DNA of 64,000 bases. Origin: Lumbricus terrestris (lineage: Eukaryota > Annelida > Clitellata > Crassiclitellata > Lumbricidae). The notes under the pieces are model-generated. The model was not told the origin of the DNA and did not search any database. It worked only from the letters and a program-made list of their open reading frames with translations. Position numbers and translations under genes: made by a program. Position 1 is the first letter of the stretch, and each line of letters begins with the position of its first letter. The stretch spans positions 87,273,487 to 87,337,486 of the forward strand of contig OX457036.1 in assembly GCA_949752735.1 (NCBI GenBank), read 5' to 3'. This document shows, piece by piece, positions 32,631 through 44,400 of this stretch.

Positions 32631-33120
32631 CCATCGACGTGCGCATCTAAGACATCGTCGTTTGTAAGACGCTCGTCTGCCATCGACTTATCCGTTACAC
32701 AGCCAATTAAACATAGCACAATGTACATTGCATGACTGTGCAATAAAATGCATGCAAATTATTGTCATTAGGATACAGTTTATTGCGAAACGTTGGGACG
32801 GTGCTCCCGTATATCACAGATTGTCCAGAAAGATGAACAATTACCAACTGGTTTTATTTATTTTGTAGTATTTTAACACAAAGTCTACGTTACCAGCATA
32901 ACTTAACAAAGGTTTAAAGCGGTAAGAATGCATGCAGTGTGTGCTAGAACCACTGAGAGCTAGTCTAAACACGATATACAGTCACAGTTTTATTCCATAG
33001 TAGGCTATTATGCAAGGAAAGGATAGAGGCATATGACACCTTCGTACACTGTACGAGCAGGCGGACTGTAGGCCCATCATGGATGGAAAAGAGAACAAAT
33101 GAATGGGTACTTGAGGCCAC
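32631..33120. other. Spacer after gene 2; nothing recognised
   Basis: Colinear in part with the gene 3 flank near 46390-46570 (GACGCATCTAAGACATCGTCGT-type sequence), so it belongs to the tandem unit. No gene seen. Confidence 0.55.
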
Positions 33121-33393
33121 ATGTGTAGTAGAAAGACGTTTATTCAACTGAATCAAAGGAAGGAAACATTAATATTTCGAACACCTGATATGAAAGACGG
33201 GAGACAATCTGGAAAAGAAATCGAACGTGGTAAGGTGCCAGAGGGAAGAATGACACAGCCGACCGGTCGAGGATGGATCGCCAATGTCAGACCCTGGATG
33301 AAAATGTTATTCGATCGGGTCCTGACGGAAACAGAGGACAGAAAAGATGCAAAAAACTTATTTACTCATATGAAGCGACCAACAATCGGATAA
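33121..33393 (+). mobile_element. Possible LINE C-terminal remnant
   Basis: An open frame of 90 codons ends GRGWIANVRPW ... TETEDRKDAK. This loosely follows the pattern of the RTE-type tail in the retroposon at 18128-18263 (DNIRAW, TEDR). No other domain. It may be only a chance frame. Confidence 0.3.
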
Positions 33394-33480
33394 TGTAATG
33401 TAATGTAATTAGTAATTTCTATAGCGCCGCTCACAACCAAGGCCATTCAGTAGCGCTTCCATAGTGGAAGGTTGAAGATA
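33393..33480 (-). mobile_element. LINE/SINE 3' end with (ACATT)n tail
   Basis: On the minus strand it reads a GGAAGCGCTACTGAATGG block, a GGCGCTATAGAAATTACTAA end, and three TACAT-type tail units. This is the same 3'-end type as the LINE at 27515-28910 and the CR1/L2-like fragments. Confidence 0.6.
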
Positions 33481-33665
33481 AGACAAAACAATAATCCGTG
33501 ATGTGCAGCGATTCGGTATCGTCGTTGAAGAGATACATGTACATGCAAACTTCACAGATTCAAATCAGGCAATTTGGCGAAGGTCACAAACAAAGTGGGA
33601 CAAGAATTAAATTGAATTTAACAGTTATTTATATTCATAAAGAGTAATCTTCAGTCGTGTCACTG

Positions 33666-34070
<405 letters not shown>

Positions 34071-34260
34071 TATATATATATTATATATACAGAGAGTGAT
34101 CTGTATTCTTTTTATTTGATTTGTTCATCCAGTCCTCATTCAATCTTTAATGCGTTCGATCGCTCGTTGAGTCAATCATTTAGAAATTCATGCAAACTAA
34201 CAACAATATTATTCAATATTAAAATCATGCATTCGTGTAAGCTTAGTTGTTCTTGTTCAG

Positions 34261-34455
34261 TGTGCCCGGATGGTTTTAAGCCATTGAGCTGGTCAGTGGT
34301 CATATAATGTTATCAAACGATGTCTAAACTCTAAAGCTATAAACTGGATAACAGCCGGTCAGTTGTGCGAAGCATTGGTCACCGGATCCTAGTCGGTCAT
34401 GACTAGTAGACTACGATTTCTAATGCACTTATACTTGAACCAACGAACCACAGGT
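34261..34455 (+). pseudogene. CTLD first-half pseudo-exon
   Basis: It begins with an intact-looking acceptor TTGTTCAG|TG and CPDGFKP, then matches the CTLD first-half exons of genes 1-3 (CATTGGTCACCGGATCCTA region). Insertions shift the frame after PLSW, and the GS-Y-SV stretch carries an in-frame TAG at about 34390. The partner second-half exon was not found nearby. It is a remnant of a further gene-family copy between genes 2 and 3. Confidence 0.8.
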
Positions 34456-34959
34456 CAGATTCTACGCCGCAAATACAATACCGACTAAATTATTAGAGCT
34501 GTTGATTAATCCACTCATCTTTACTCAGTTAGGCCTACATAATTATGGTGAACACATTTGCAAGATTTATCAAAGTGTAGGCTATACTAATCAAGTGAAA
34601 AAGCGCAACAGTGCATGTGCAAAACAAACCGCCTTGTACATGTAGACAATCGCAACTAAAAGATATAGATCTAATTTGAGTTTGTATTTCAATTGATATG
34701 TTGAATACACACTCTCTATATAGCTTGATAACTTTGCAGCAACGGTCTGTATAATGATTATTTTAACACCATGCTGTCCAGTAAACCTAGCGGTGCGAAC
34801 ACTTCCTTGGTGAAACTTAGTTGGAAATCGCCCTCTTGTTCTGAATTGTTTACAGAACCAATCGTCAAATAACGCGTGAGCTTACATTGAATTATTGTTG
34901 AGTCTATAGTACACAAATATTCCAACTTGCAGTGCATTAGGCAGAGCTTACAATTCGAT

Positions 34960-35905
34960 GAACAATGGTTTGGTATTGACCTTAAAAGGTGCATTGCATA
35001 CAACTTGCTGGGAACTCGCCAGCAGCTGGCCAAGATTGACTTGGCTGCTCTCGCACATGAGTTTTCCCTTGTCTTTCTTCTTCTTTTCCTTCAGGCTTGA
35101 ATTAATCCCTCTCTACGGAGGGGTCAGCCACTCGGATCCTCCTCTTCCACTTTCCTCTGTCTTTGGTGTCTTCATTTTTCCCCCTTGTAACCTTCTCTAC
35201 CTCTGTTCGAGACCTTGGGGTCATCTTGGACCAAGAACTCTCCTTCTCTAAGCACATCTCTTCCCTGTCAGGTGCCTACTATTACCAAATTCGACAGCTG
35301 CGCGTCGTTGCTCGCTCTCTCTCATTCACTGCATCTTCTACTCTTGTCCATGTCTTTGTTTGCAGCCGCTTAGATTACTGCTCCTCTCTTTATGTTGGCT
35401 TCCCACAGGTCCGTCTGAACTCCTTGCAATGGTTAAGGTCCTTCGATCTGCAGCACGCTTGGTTGGTGGCATCTCCCGGTTTGCTCACGTTTCTGCCTTC
35501 ATGTGGGACGATCTCCACTGGCTCCCACTGCAGCAACGCATTGCTTATAGAGTTTCGTCTATAGCTTGGCGCTGCATTCTGTCTCAAGCTCCATCCTACC
35601 TATGTGAGCTTTTTACTCCAGTCTCGGTTTCTCTGGGGCGTCGTTCGCTGCGGTTAGCTGCCCGCGGTGACTTTCTTGTCCCTTTTTGTCGTACCGCTAC
35701 TATGCAGCGAAGAGCATTCTCCGTGGTGGGTCCAGCTATCTGGAATGGCCTCCCTGCGGCTCTCCGTTCGCTTCCCCGTGACTCTGCTGGCTCTTTCTAC
35801 CGTCTTCTCAAGATCTTTCTCTTTTACCAGGCCTGGGTTGGGAGCGCCTCTGAGTAGAGATCTTAGAGGGGCGCTATATAAATTCATGTGATTGATTGAT
35901 TGAAC
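34960..35905 (+). mobile_element. CR1/L2-like LINE, 3' part, frameshifted
   Basis: It encodes the post-catalytic part of a LINE reverse transcriptase: TSVRDLGVILDQ, then QIRQLRVVARSLS and SRLDYCSSLY (35163-35420), a frameshift, then RSAARLVGG, DLHWLPLQQRIAY and QRRAFSVVGPAIWNGLP up to the stop near 35857. The 3'-UTR ends GGGGCGCTATATAAATTCATG with a (ATTG)n tail (35889-35903). It is 5'-truncated. Minus-strand relatives are at 5876-6070, 13003-13345 and 54423-54834. Confidence 0.85.
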
Positions 35906-36465
35906 TCAAACAGCTCGTTTCCGCAGTTTTGTCACAATGGGTAAACAAGTATGGCACGTCAACAAGTCAACAGCTAATCTTCGTATAGATCAATATTACT
36001 AAACCTGAACAGTGAACATTACTATCACAAAGCAACTGTTTGAAATTTCAATCTCCAATTTCAAGAAAAATAATTCAAATCTGTTCTGTGCTTAGAGAGC
36101 ACATAAAGCTTACTATTTCTTTCAAGTTGATTTCAACCTATGTTTTTTAAATTAATTAACAACCAATTATTGTTGTTAATTGCTATCAATGATTGCATAA
36201 TAATAATATTTATATATATGCACAGAAAGCTCTCAAGTCACTGGGCTACACCTTGTTGGTCAATATTGGCAGCAACGGTTTCGTTACATTGTGCAAGAAA
36301 AGCAAACGAATAAACGAAACGTTCATGAAGAGCGTGGGTCTAACTGTATACTTTGCCAGATCATAATTAGGCTATACGCAACTGTCCATGATTCTAACGC
36401 AATAATACAAACAAATGGTCTTCAAAACCCTATTATACATGTATGCTGTCGATGTTGTACTCATA

Positions 36466-36716
36466 ATAATAATAATAATAATAATATCTTTTCTTTAATT
36501 AAACGCCTGCAAGACGCACTGCGCTTTACATTTACAAGTTATGCAGTAATCTTAATTAAACTTAACTACCAACTGAACAGACAGCTTTGTAATTACACGG
36601 CGCCAATGGCAGCCTACAAAGCAAATCCGCCCAACGGGGGCTCGAACTCACTACCTCTCGCACTCTTGGCCAGCGTGTTAACCACTACTCTACATGGCCC
36701 GTTTAAATTCAATGCA
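36466..36716 (-). repeat. tRNA-derived SINE, family B
   Basis: On the minus strand the head holds an A-box-like GTGGTTAACACGCTGG and a B-box-like GAGTTCGAGCC (36639-36649), followed by a body with CAGACAGCTTTGTAATTAC-like sequence complement. The 3' end is an (ATT)n tail at 36466-36485. A second member is at 53996-54358. It is not a tRNA gene: the cloverleaf does not continue and the tail is retroposon-like. Confidence 0.75.
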
Positions 36717-36819
36717 TAGGCCTACTGGTATATTCCTTTCAAGTTAGGCCTATAGACCTGTGCTTTACAGCACAACAAAGTGGTGCAATAAAACCTGCAA
36801 GCATTAATAATTAAATAAA

Positions 36820-38208
36820 TCATTTATTTTCAAATAGATTGTGACAGCACTAAGGCTTTCTAGTTGCAGAGATTGCGCTTTACGCTGGTTGCCAAGGGTC
36901 TCCAAACAGACAGCAGTGCATATATTAGGAGGCTGTGAGTTATTGCGTATTATTGTTATTGTATGGAAACGAGTGATCAGAAGCTATAGTATGAAGATCG
37001 GCTCAAAACGAACAAACATACAATTATTACGTCCTAAAATCCTTTTATCAAGAGGATTCGTCTATTCAACAATGGGGTTTGTCGGATGCTAGAGCTCTGA
37101 ATTATGTTCCATAGTTGGCGGTTTTGAAACATCCGTGATAGGTCCTTGCCGACCAGATACACAGAGCCTAGTAATCGATTGCTCTTCTAGATATAAAATA
37201 TCGTTAAAACATTCAGAGACACCGCTTGCGTTACGACATTCGAGGCAACGTTAAATGTGATTAGACTTTAGATTTCATATAGCAGTTATCCCAGCTCACC
37301 ATCGCAGTCATAAGTTGAGCGGAATGTCAACTGTCATCGGTAGGCCGAAGTAGGCTACTCTTAATACAGCATAGTATAAGAATTTAAACATAAGCTGATC
37401 TGACATGGGTTGTGTTTCTTGGATGTCAATGATTTGCGTAGTATATATAGAGTACTATAGCTACTCGGCAATGTGGGTCATTGATACCTTATATAGACTG
37501 TTCCAGTGTTCCTATCACGGAAGTGCTTTTGCTGTGCAGGATAAATTAATAATATGCCTAATAGTTGCTGTAACATCCATTCAAATTTGTTCCGGTAGCC
37601 TAACATTGCATTTTTCTTCACAAAGTCGAAATAATTGCAGGTATGTAACAGACGGCAGAGATTAAGATCGAAGATCTTGAGTCACTGCACAGTTTACGAT
37701 GTCGGTACATCTGGTGTGAAAAAATAAATACATGTAGATGGTGTGTTTCAATATTTTGTGATCCGACTGGATTTGTGTCATACGCCATGTGTAACCAATT
37801 TAATGTCGATCCAACGTCGTGTTTTCCTTCTGAGCGGATTGTACTAAAGATCTAGCCTAGGGCTATATCTTCTCTGTTTTGTTCACCAGTCAATTTGGGA
37901 ATTTAATTTCCACCCGAACGTTTTAGGTGGTTTTATCACCCGCTCAGGCTTGCATATTCTTTCGCATTTATTATTTGTCGTATTTGTCCCATATGAGAGG
38001 CAGCGCTTCTTATCATTCTTGCAATTGTTTGAGAAATCAAACACAATTTAGGACCCTATGTAAGTCTTTCTTATTGCGATTCTTGGGTCCAGTGCTCTTG
38101 TCATCACTTGTTTCCGCAATACCCGATCATTCATTTTATGTCAAAGATAAATTTCGATATTTTAAGCTTCAAAATTAATTCCTCTATTGCAGAACATTGA
38201 CGAACACA
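36820..38208. other. 5' flank of gene 3; no gene seen
   Basis: Colinear in blocks with the flanks of genes 1 and 2 (TAGATTGYGACAGCACTAAGG at 36835, the TCTTATTGCGATTCTTGGG block at 38069). An acceptor-like TTGCAG lies 16 bases before the ATG. Confidence 0.65.
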
Positions 38209-38511
38209 ATGCAAATTAAAGTCATCGTTTGTCTGGCCTTATGCATCATCTGCATAAAATATTCGGATGCAGCTGTGGGAAAAGTCTTTTCTGAGTTTGT
38301 CCCGTCTGGCAATGATGGAAGGACGTGCGCTATTGACGCTCCATCCAAAGAAGAATTTCGTTCTGACTTCATCCAATGCGGGGTTTCATGCACAACGGAA
38401 CCTTCGTGTATTTACTTCAGCTACACAGAGGAAACGCAGAGATGTCTGACCTTCGATACTTCGCCTACAACATTTGCATCTGTTGATTCCTGCAGCAGCT
38501 ACGGACTCTTG
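38209..38511 (+). CDS. Gene 3 exon: signal peptide + PAN/apple-like domain
   Basis: It has 101 codons with all six PAN cysteines. The donor is CTTG|GTTAGT in phase 0. The signal peptide and first mature residues differ most from genes 1 and 2, while residues 46-62 are identical in all three. Confidence 0.85.
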
Positions 38512-40472
38512 GTTAGTGTCGCCTTCTGCCCACATTATTTTAATTAAAAAAGTGCAAATATTGCGAATTGTATAATAATGCAACATGTTCCGAACGATCA
38601 ATATACTACAGGGTGGGCCATGAAAAAGTAACCCTCTACGATGTTTTGCCAATATATTGGTCAAAAAAGGAATTTTTCAAATCAAGCTTTACACATTTAA
38701 AGGTAAGTCATATTTACGTGCAATAGCCACATTTTATCGAAATATTTGAAGAAACAAAGTTATATCACTTTTAGTGAGTCCACCCACTGGTTTTTGATCA
38801 TCCAAAAACGTAACGCAACAAAAGCAAGAAACGATTTTATTAAGTCATATCTCAATTGTACTTGATATTGCTTCACAATCACACCGTGTGTTCATTGTGT
38901 CCACAACCAGTGCTCAGTCCTGTTCAGAAATTGCTGTCAGTCTCTTTGCAAAGTTGTTGATTGTCTTGTTTATGTGTTCGATAGGTAAGTCTTCTTATAT
39001 CAAATCCAATGAGATCATCATTTCTCTTACCACTATTGGTTTTGGCTGCAGATTATGGTATTTCTCCGGCATAGCTGTCCACGCTTGATAATTAATCGGG
39101 TAAAATTCGGAGATTATGGGTTATTGGTTCTTCTCAATGAGATCAGAACAATAATATTGACGTTTAGCCGATCTTCTGTCATCGCCGTTCTCCTTTCATC
39201 AACGGCATATTTCTCAAATCCCAATTTCACTCATAGTTTCTCCGCTATCACTGTCTTTCAGAGTAAGTGGAGATTATACATGAACATGTAGCTTAAGCTC
39301 CAAGACCCTGCTCACAAAGTATCTAAATAGGCCTACACATTTTTCTGTCATTGTAGCCTTGGCCATTGTCGTGTCTCATAAACTTTAATTTTACTGTTTT
39401 AGTAGCAAATGTTGTATCTGAAAAGTTCTTTATTTGCAACTTCAATGACTTCATAGTCAGCTTGCCAGAATGATGCCACAGTGACGTGCAGCGATGCTGG
39501 TACATGTTTCTTTTCTTAAATGGTAACACTGATGATTGTCTGACAATATCAAGCTCTTTTGATAACAATTATGTGAGTTTTGACTTAATAAAATCGCTTT
39601 TTTGCTACTTTTTGTTACGTTACATTTTTGAATGATCAAAAACCAGTGGGTGGGCTCATTTAAAGTGATATAACACTTTTGTTCTGTTTCATATAATTTA
39701 TTTCGATGCCATTTGGCTATTTATAAGTAGATATGAATTACCTTTAAGCCCGTAAACTTTGATTTGAAAAATTCTTATTTTTGACAAAGATATTGGCCAA
39801 AAAACCGTAGTGGATGACTTTTTGCGCCTGCCCTGTATATAAGAGGCCGATGATCGCTTCAGTGCAATTTTTTAATAAAGATCAATCAACACGTAAGATC
39901 CGATGCGCTTTGTATTCGTAATGCTTCTATTTGTTCCTGTCAAATTCAACGATTTTAATGTAAAACATAGAATTTTATTTTACTCGGAAGTCATCAATTT
40001 TAGTCAAAACGTTCGGTCAGTAGCCTACTCCTGACCTTCAGTTAGATCTATACAGAAAGCATGGAACAGCTCGAATAGAGTGGTTCCGGTTTCTTAGCCC
40101 TCTCTCGAAGAAAGATAAGCCTACATCTAGTCGTCATTGATACTTCAGAGCTCATAGGTATTTCAAATGGTTCCGTGACATTTAGACACAGACTCTTAAA
40201 CATACGACAGATAAACACCGGGTTATTCAATAAAAAAAAATTATTAATTGATTTTCAACTCTTTTCATATGTTGCTATGTAACATGGTCTTTGCACCGAA
40301 TTACACAATGTACAAAGCCTTATATAGGTGGTCAATTGTGCATTTCCTGTTTCGCGCTTTCGTTTAAGATCCATTTTTGTTTAGGCACGTTATAAATGAC
40401 AGTTTAATAATAATAATAATAAAAATAATAATATTATTTTTATTATTAACAATAATAATAATAGCAATAGCC

Positions 40473-40527
<55 letters not shown>

Positions 40528-41398
40528 TGATTATTGAGAGTCAGGCTTTTTTATTCCAGCGTATCTCCATGACTAAGCTTATACAACGCCTTAACGCTGT
40601 GGCTTTCACAGGCTCCTTCATTAAGCCCCTAAGCCCTTAATTGACATGGTTGAGGGTGGTTGGACTCACTAAAACTCACACAGCTTTTGTTCTCTATCGA
40701 ATATTTGTTGAAAGAATAAAAATCGTGATAATAATAATAGAAAAATAATAATAATGCAATGCAAAGTCCTAAAAACACAGCGATACAATATGAAGTGATA
40801 GGTTGAGAACTAAGCTTAGGCCTACAAGAACTATGTTTTCATCTGGTCAAAAAGAATCTATGTATACTGCAATGTCTATATCGCATTGCCATATCGTAGA
40901 TACCGGAAATCTCTCCGAAAGATGTCGTAGCATACGTCGGGTACCGTGAAATACTTGAATGTCGAAGATCATCACAACTGGTGCAATGGACGCATGCGGA
41001 TGGGATCAATGCAACATCGAAGGTCATCGTGGAACGATGCGAAGTGGTGGACGAATATACCGACCTGTATGCACTCGATGGAAGTGACCTCAGTTGCAAT
41101 CTAATCATCAACAATATTAAAATGGAACATGGAAGATTGTATACCTGCCAAGATCAGCTTTCAATGGAAGTTCCATCTACAGCAAAAATTGAAGTTCACG
41201 GTAACATTTATAGATCTATTACTAATGCTTTTCATATGCACACAACTGCAAATGATGTCGTTTTCAAGGGGGAGATGTTTATAAAGTGACAAGAGATTGT
41301 TGGTTTGATGCTTTCATAGCTTCTGATCTAGGTATCTAATTATTGCTTGTCAGGTTGACGCGCTTGTGCTTTGCAAATTCTGCCAATATCGTTGATTT

Positions 41399-41454
<56 letters not shown>

Positions 41455-44400
41455 CCACATTGATCTTCTCTTACTTTGTTAACATGGTTAACATTATCTA
41501 AAACCTCTATAATTCAACTGTGTAACATGACATAATATTAACATTTTTTCCATTCACAGATCTTACAGTAGAGTTTTCCAATAAACACGCAAGATTATAT
41601 GTTCCATCATCCAACAGTCTTTGCAACTTTTGAGATTCAGCGTTAACTTCCAGGTTTCACTTCCAAATGCCGATGTTTTTGATGAGTTCTCTACACTTTC
41701 GAATAGTTAATTACTGCTTTACCAAAAATTAAAGATTTTTCATATTGAACACCAAAAGCAATCAGCGAATGCATTTGAGTCAAGCACGATACTTCTAGGC
41801 ACCTGCAAATGACACACTGAAAAGTTGATCCTGCAAACATGGGACTGGTCTGTTTGCCTTAGATAGATTTCAAGTAAGCTCTGATAAGTTATATCTGTTT
41901 GGTTCACATAATTATTAAGAAGTAAAACTGCACTGTCATAATGAAATGCCTTTTCGAGAAAAACTCTTGCATAGTCATTCATAATGCCATACAAATCCAA
42001 AATTAATGCACTAGAAGTCATCAGATATGGTAACTTTACGGATTATCTAAATCAGATCCTGAAAAATCTATCAATAGAGCTGACATAACTGTTTTAAAAA
42101 CGGAATAAGTAGCATACCTGCCCGTTTTGCGATCGTTTGTTCCACATACATATAACAAGTGCACATCAGCGCTCGTGAATTCGCCGGTGCCCCGCGCTTG
42201 GCTTTTTAGTGGCGCTTTAGAAATTAGGAGATTACGATTAACATGACGATACTGGTTACTTTTTGTGATATAGAATTAGCCCCGACCTGCAATACAAGTG
42301 CTTCTAATGGTACCATACTGAACGGAGTATCCCTGCTGTTGACATGCACCGTAAACTACGTTGGCAACCTGGTGCCATCTATTGAATGGAAGGATTTTCT
42401 GAACCAAGTTGTAACGAACGCAACAACGAATGTTACGGCTTCTAATGTTACGTCTAGTATTTCAATACAAGCGTTTCTACCAGTTGTCAAGTGGTTTACC
42501 TTCGTAACGTATATGTCAACTGCGCCAACATACAAATACACATGGACATCCAGAAATGTTACGGTCGGTAAGTAGACTACTCTTCATTTCTGATAGAAAC
42601 TTAAAGAAGCAATTTTATACTCTGTTGTTGAAATGTCAGCGAAAGGTCGCCTACAATTTTTCTTTCTTCAAGTGATGAACATTTTGCAGCCAATTTCTCA
42701 AAATGTTATGCATAGGCTATAAATTACTTACAGGCATTACCTACAGCACTCCTTAAGAGCTGCAAAGTTAATAATTATGCACTTTATTTTTACATAAAAA
42801 CAGAACAAAAAACATTATTACGACTTTTATTACTATTGTTGTGGAGCGCGGCGGTTTAGTGGGTATATTCGATGCCTTGCAACCGGATGGTTGTAGGTTC
42901 AAATCCACCTAGAGCCTTTTTGCAGGGACCTATGGCACGCCCTCTGCTCTCTATTTCTCATACGCTTCGGCGTGAAACTCTAATTCAGTGTCCGCACTGT
43001 AGTCGGGAGCGCTTCTGAGTAGTAAATATTGAAGGGGCGCTATAACAAGTGCACATACATGCATATTGCAATTATCAATGAATTATCTATAAATAATATT
43101 AATAAGTAATAACTGATTTTCATTATGTTATTCAAAAGTATTTGTTCATTCGAGTGCTCGATCATCACTCAAGCGAATCAATTTTTTCCACTCATCTATT
43201 TGCCGGATCAAGTAATTAAGTGTTACCAGAGTTTTATTAAATTATTTTCTCTATTCCCATTAATCTGCTCAACTATTCAGCCTCTCATTCAATCATCATT
43301 TCCCTCATTCATCAATTAATTCACTCAGTCACTCGATCATTAAATCGTTCAGTCACCAATTCAGCCACTCATTCAGACAATCTGTCAATCAGTCATTCAA
43401 TCACGTATTCATGTTGTTGTTCTTCTTCAGTGTGCCCTGAGGGTTTCAAGACGTTGAGCGGGTCAAATACATGCTACCAGACGATTTTGCAATCTATAAA
43501 CTGGACAACAGCTGCCCAGTTGTGTAACTCATTGGTCACCGGATCTTATTCGGTCATGATTACGAGCTCTACTGAAAACAACGCCATAACCGCATACTTG
43601 AAACAACTGGCAACAGGTCAGTTTCTGTGTCGGGCATGGGCGGAGACTTAAGGGGGACCTTTTTTAAGTCATTTATTTTCGTCCAAAATAATCTTGGGAA
43701 ATGGTCCATTTTTGTATCCGCCAAACTGTCTGGCAAGCATCGTGCGGTACCTTTATGTTTTTTGGGGAGGGGGCTAAATGGGGTTAATCGTGCGAATATT
43801 TCATTTTTACATGGGGTAGAAATGGATGGCCTTTTTTTAGGGGGGCTTAGCCCCCTAGCCCCCTAGCGCCGACACTGTTCAGCGCGACAATTTTCACCTC
43901 TCAACTCACCTTAAAACCCGAGGTATGAGCGTTTTGAATTGACGCGTATAGGTCTACTGTTAGCCTAGCGCCTATATATACAGATTTAATCAGCCATGTT
44001 TACCGTTGCACATAAACTCGCGACACCATTAAACAGCAGACGACAGTTCGCATGAGTTCGTCATGTCTTGACGTCATTCTCGCTTCTCGCTGAATAATAA
44101 TAATTTTCGTTTATCCTATTCAACGATCCGGTTGACAAACCGCAACCGGTTACAGTGTACAATTATGCAGTTTAAACAATAATATTAACAAGAACGCAGA
44201 TCACAGAAATCTGTACTATACTAACAGAACAGACAGCCAGCAATCAAGGGTGGATGCAGAAATTTTCGAAGTGAGGGGGGGAATTTTCGGTCTTGGGACA
44301 GGGGACGAATTTCGTCTTGGTCGCCGAAAAATCTTATGACCTTTTTTAGTCATTCGTCCAATTTCAAAGAAAAAGATACAGTTTTAGCCGCCAAAATAGT

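Noticed and set aside
36570..36716. Functional tRNA gene on the minus strand
   Set aside because: A- and B-box motifs are present, but the sequence continues into a SINE body with an ATT tail and has a relative at 54260-54358.
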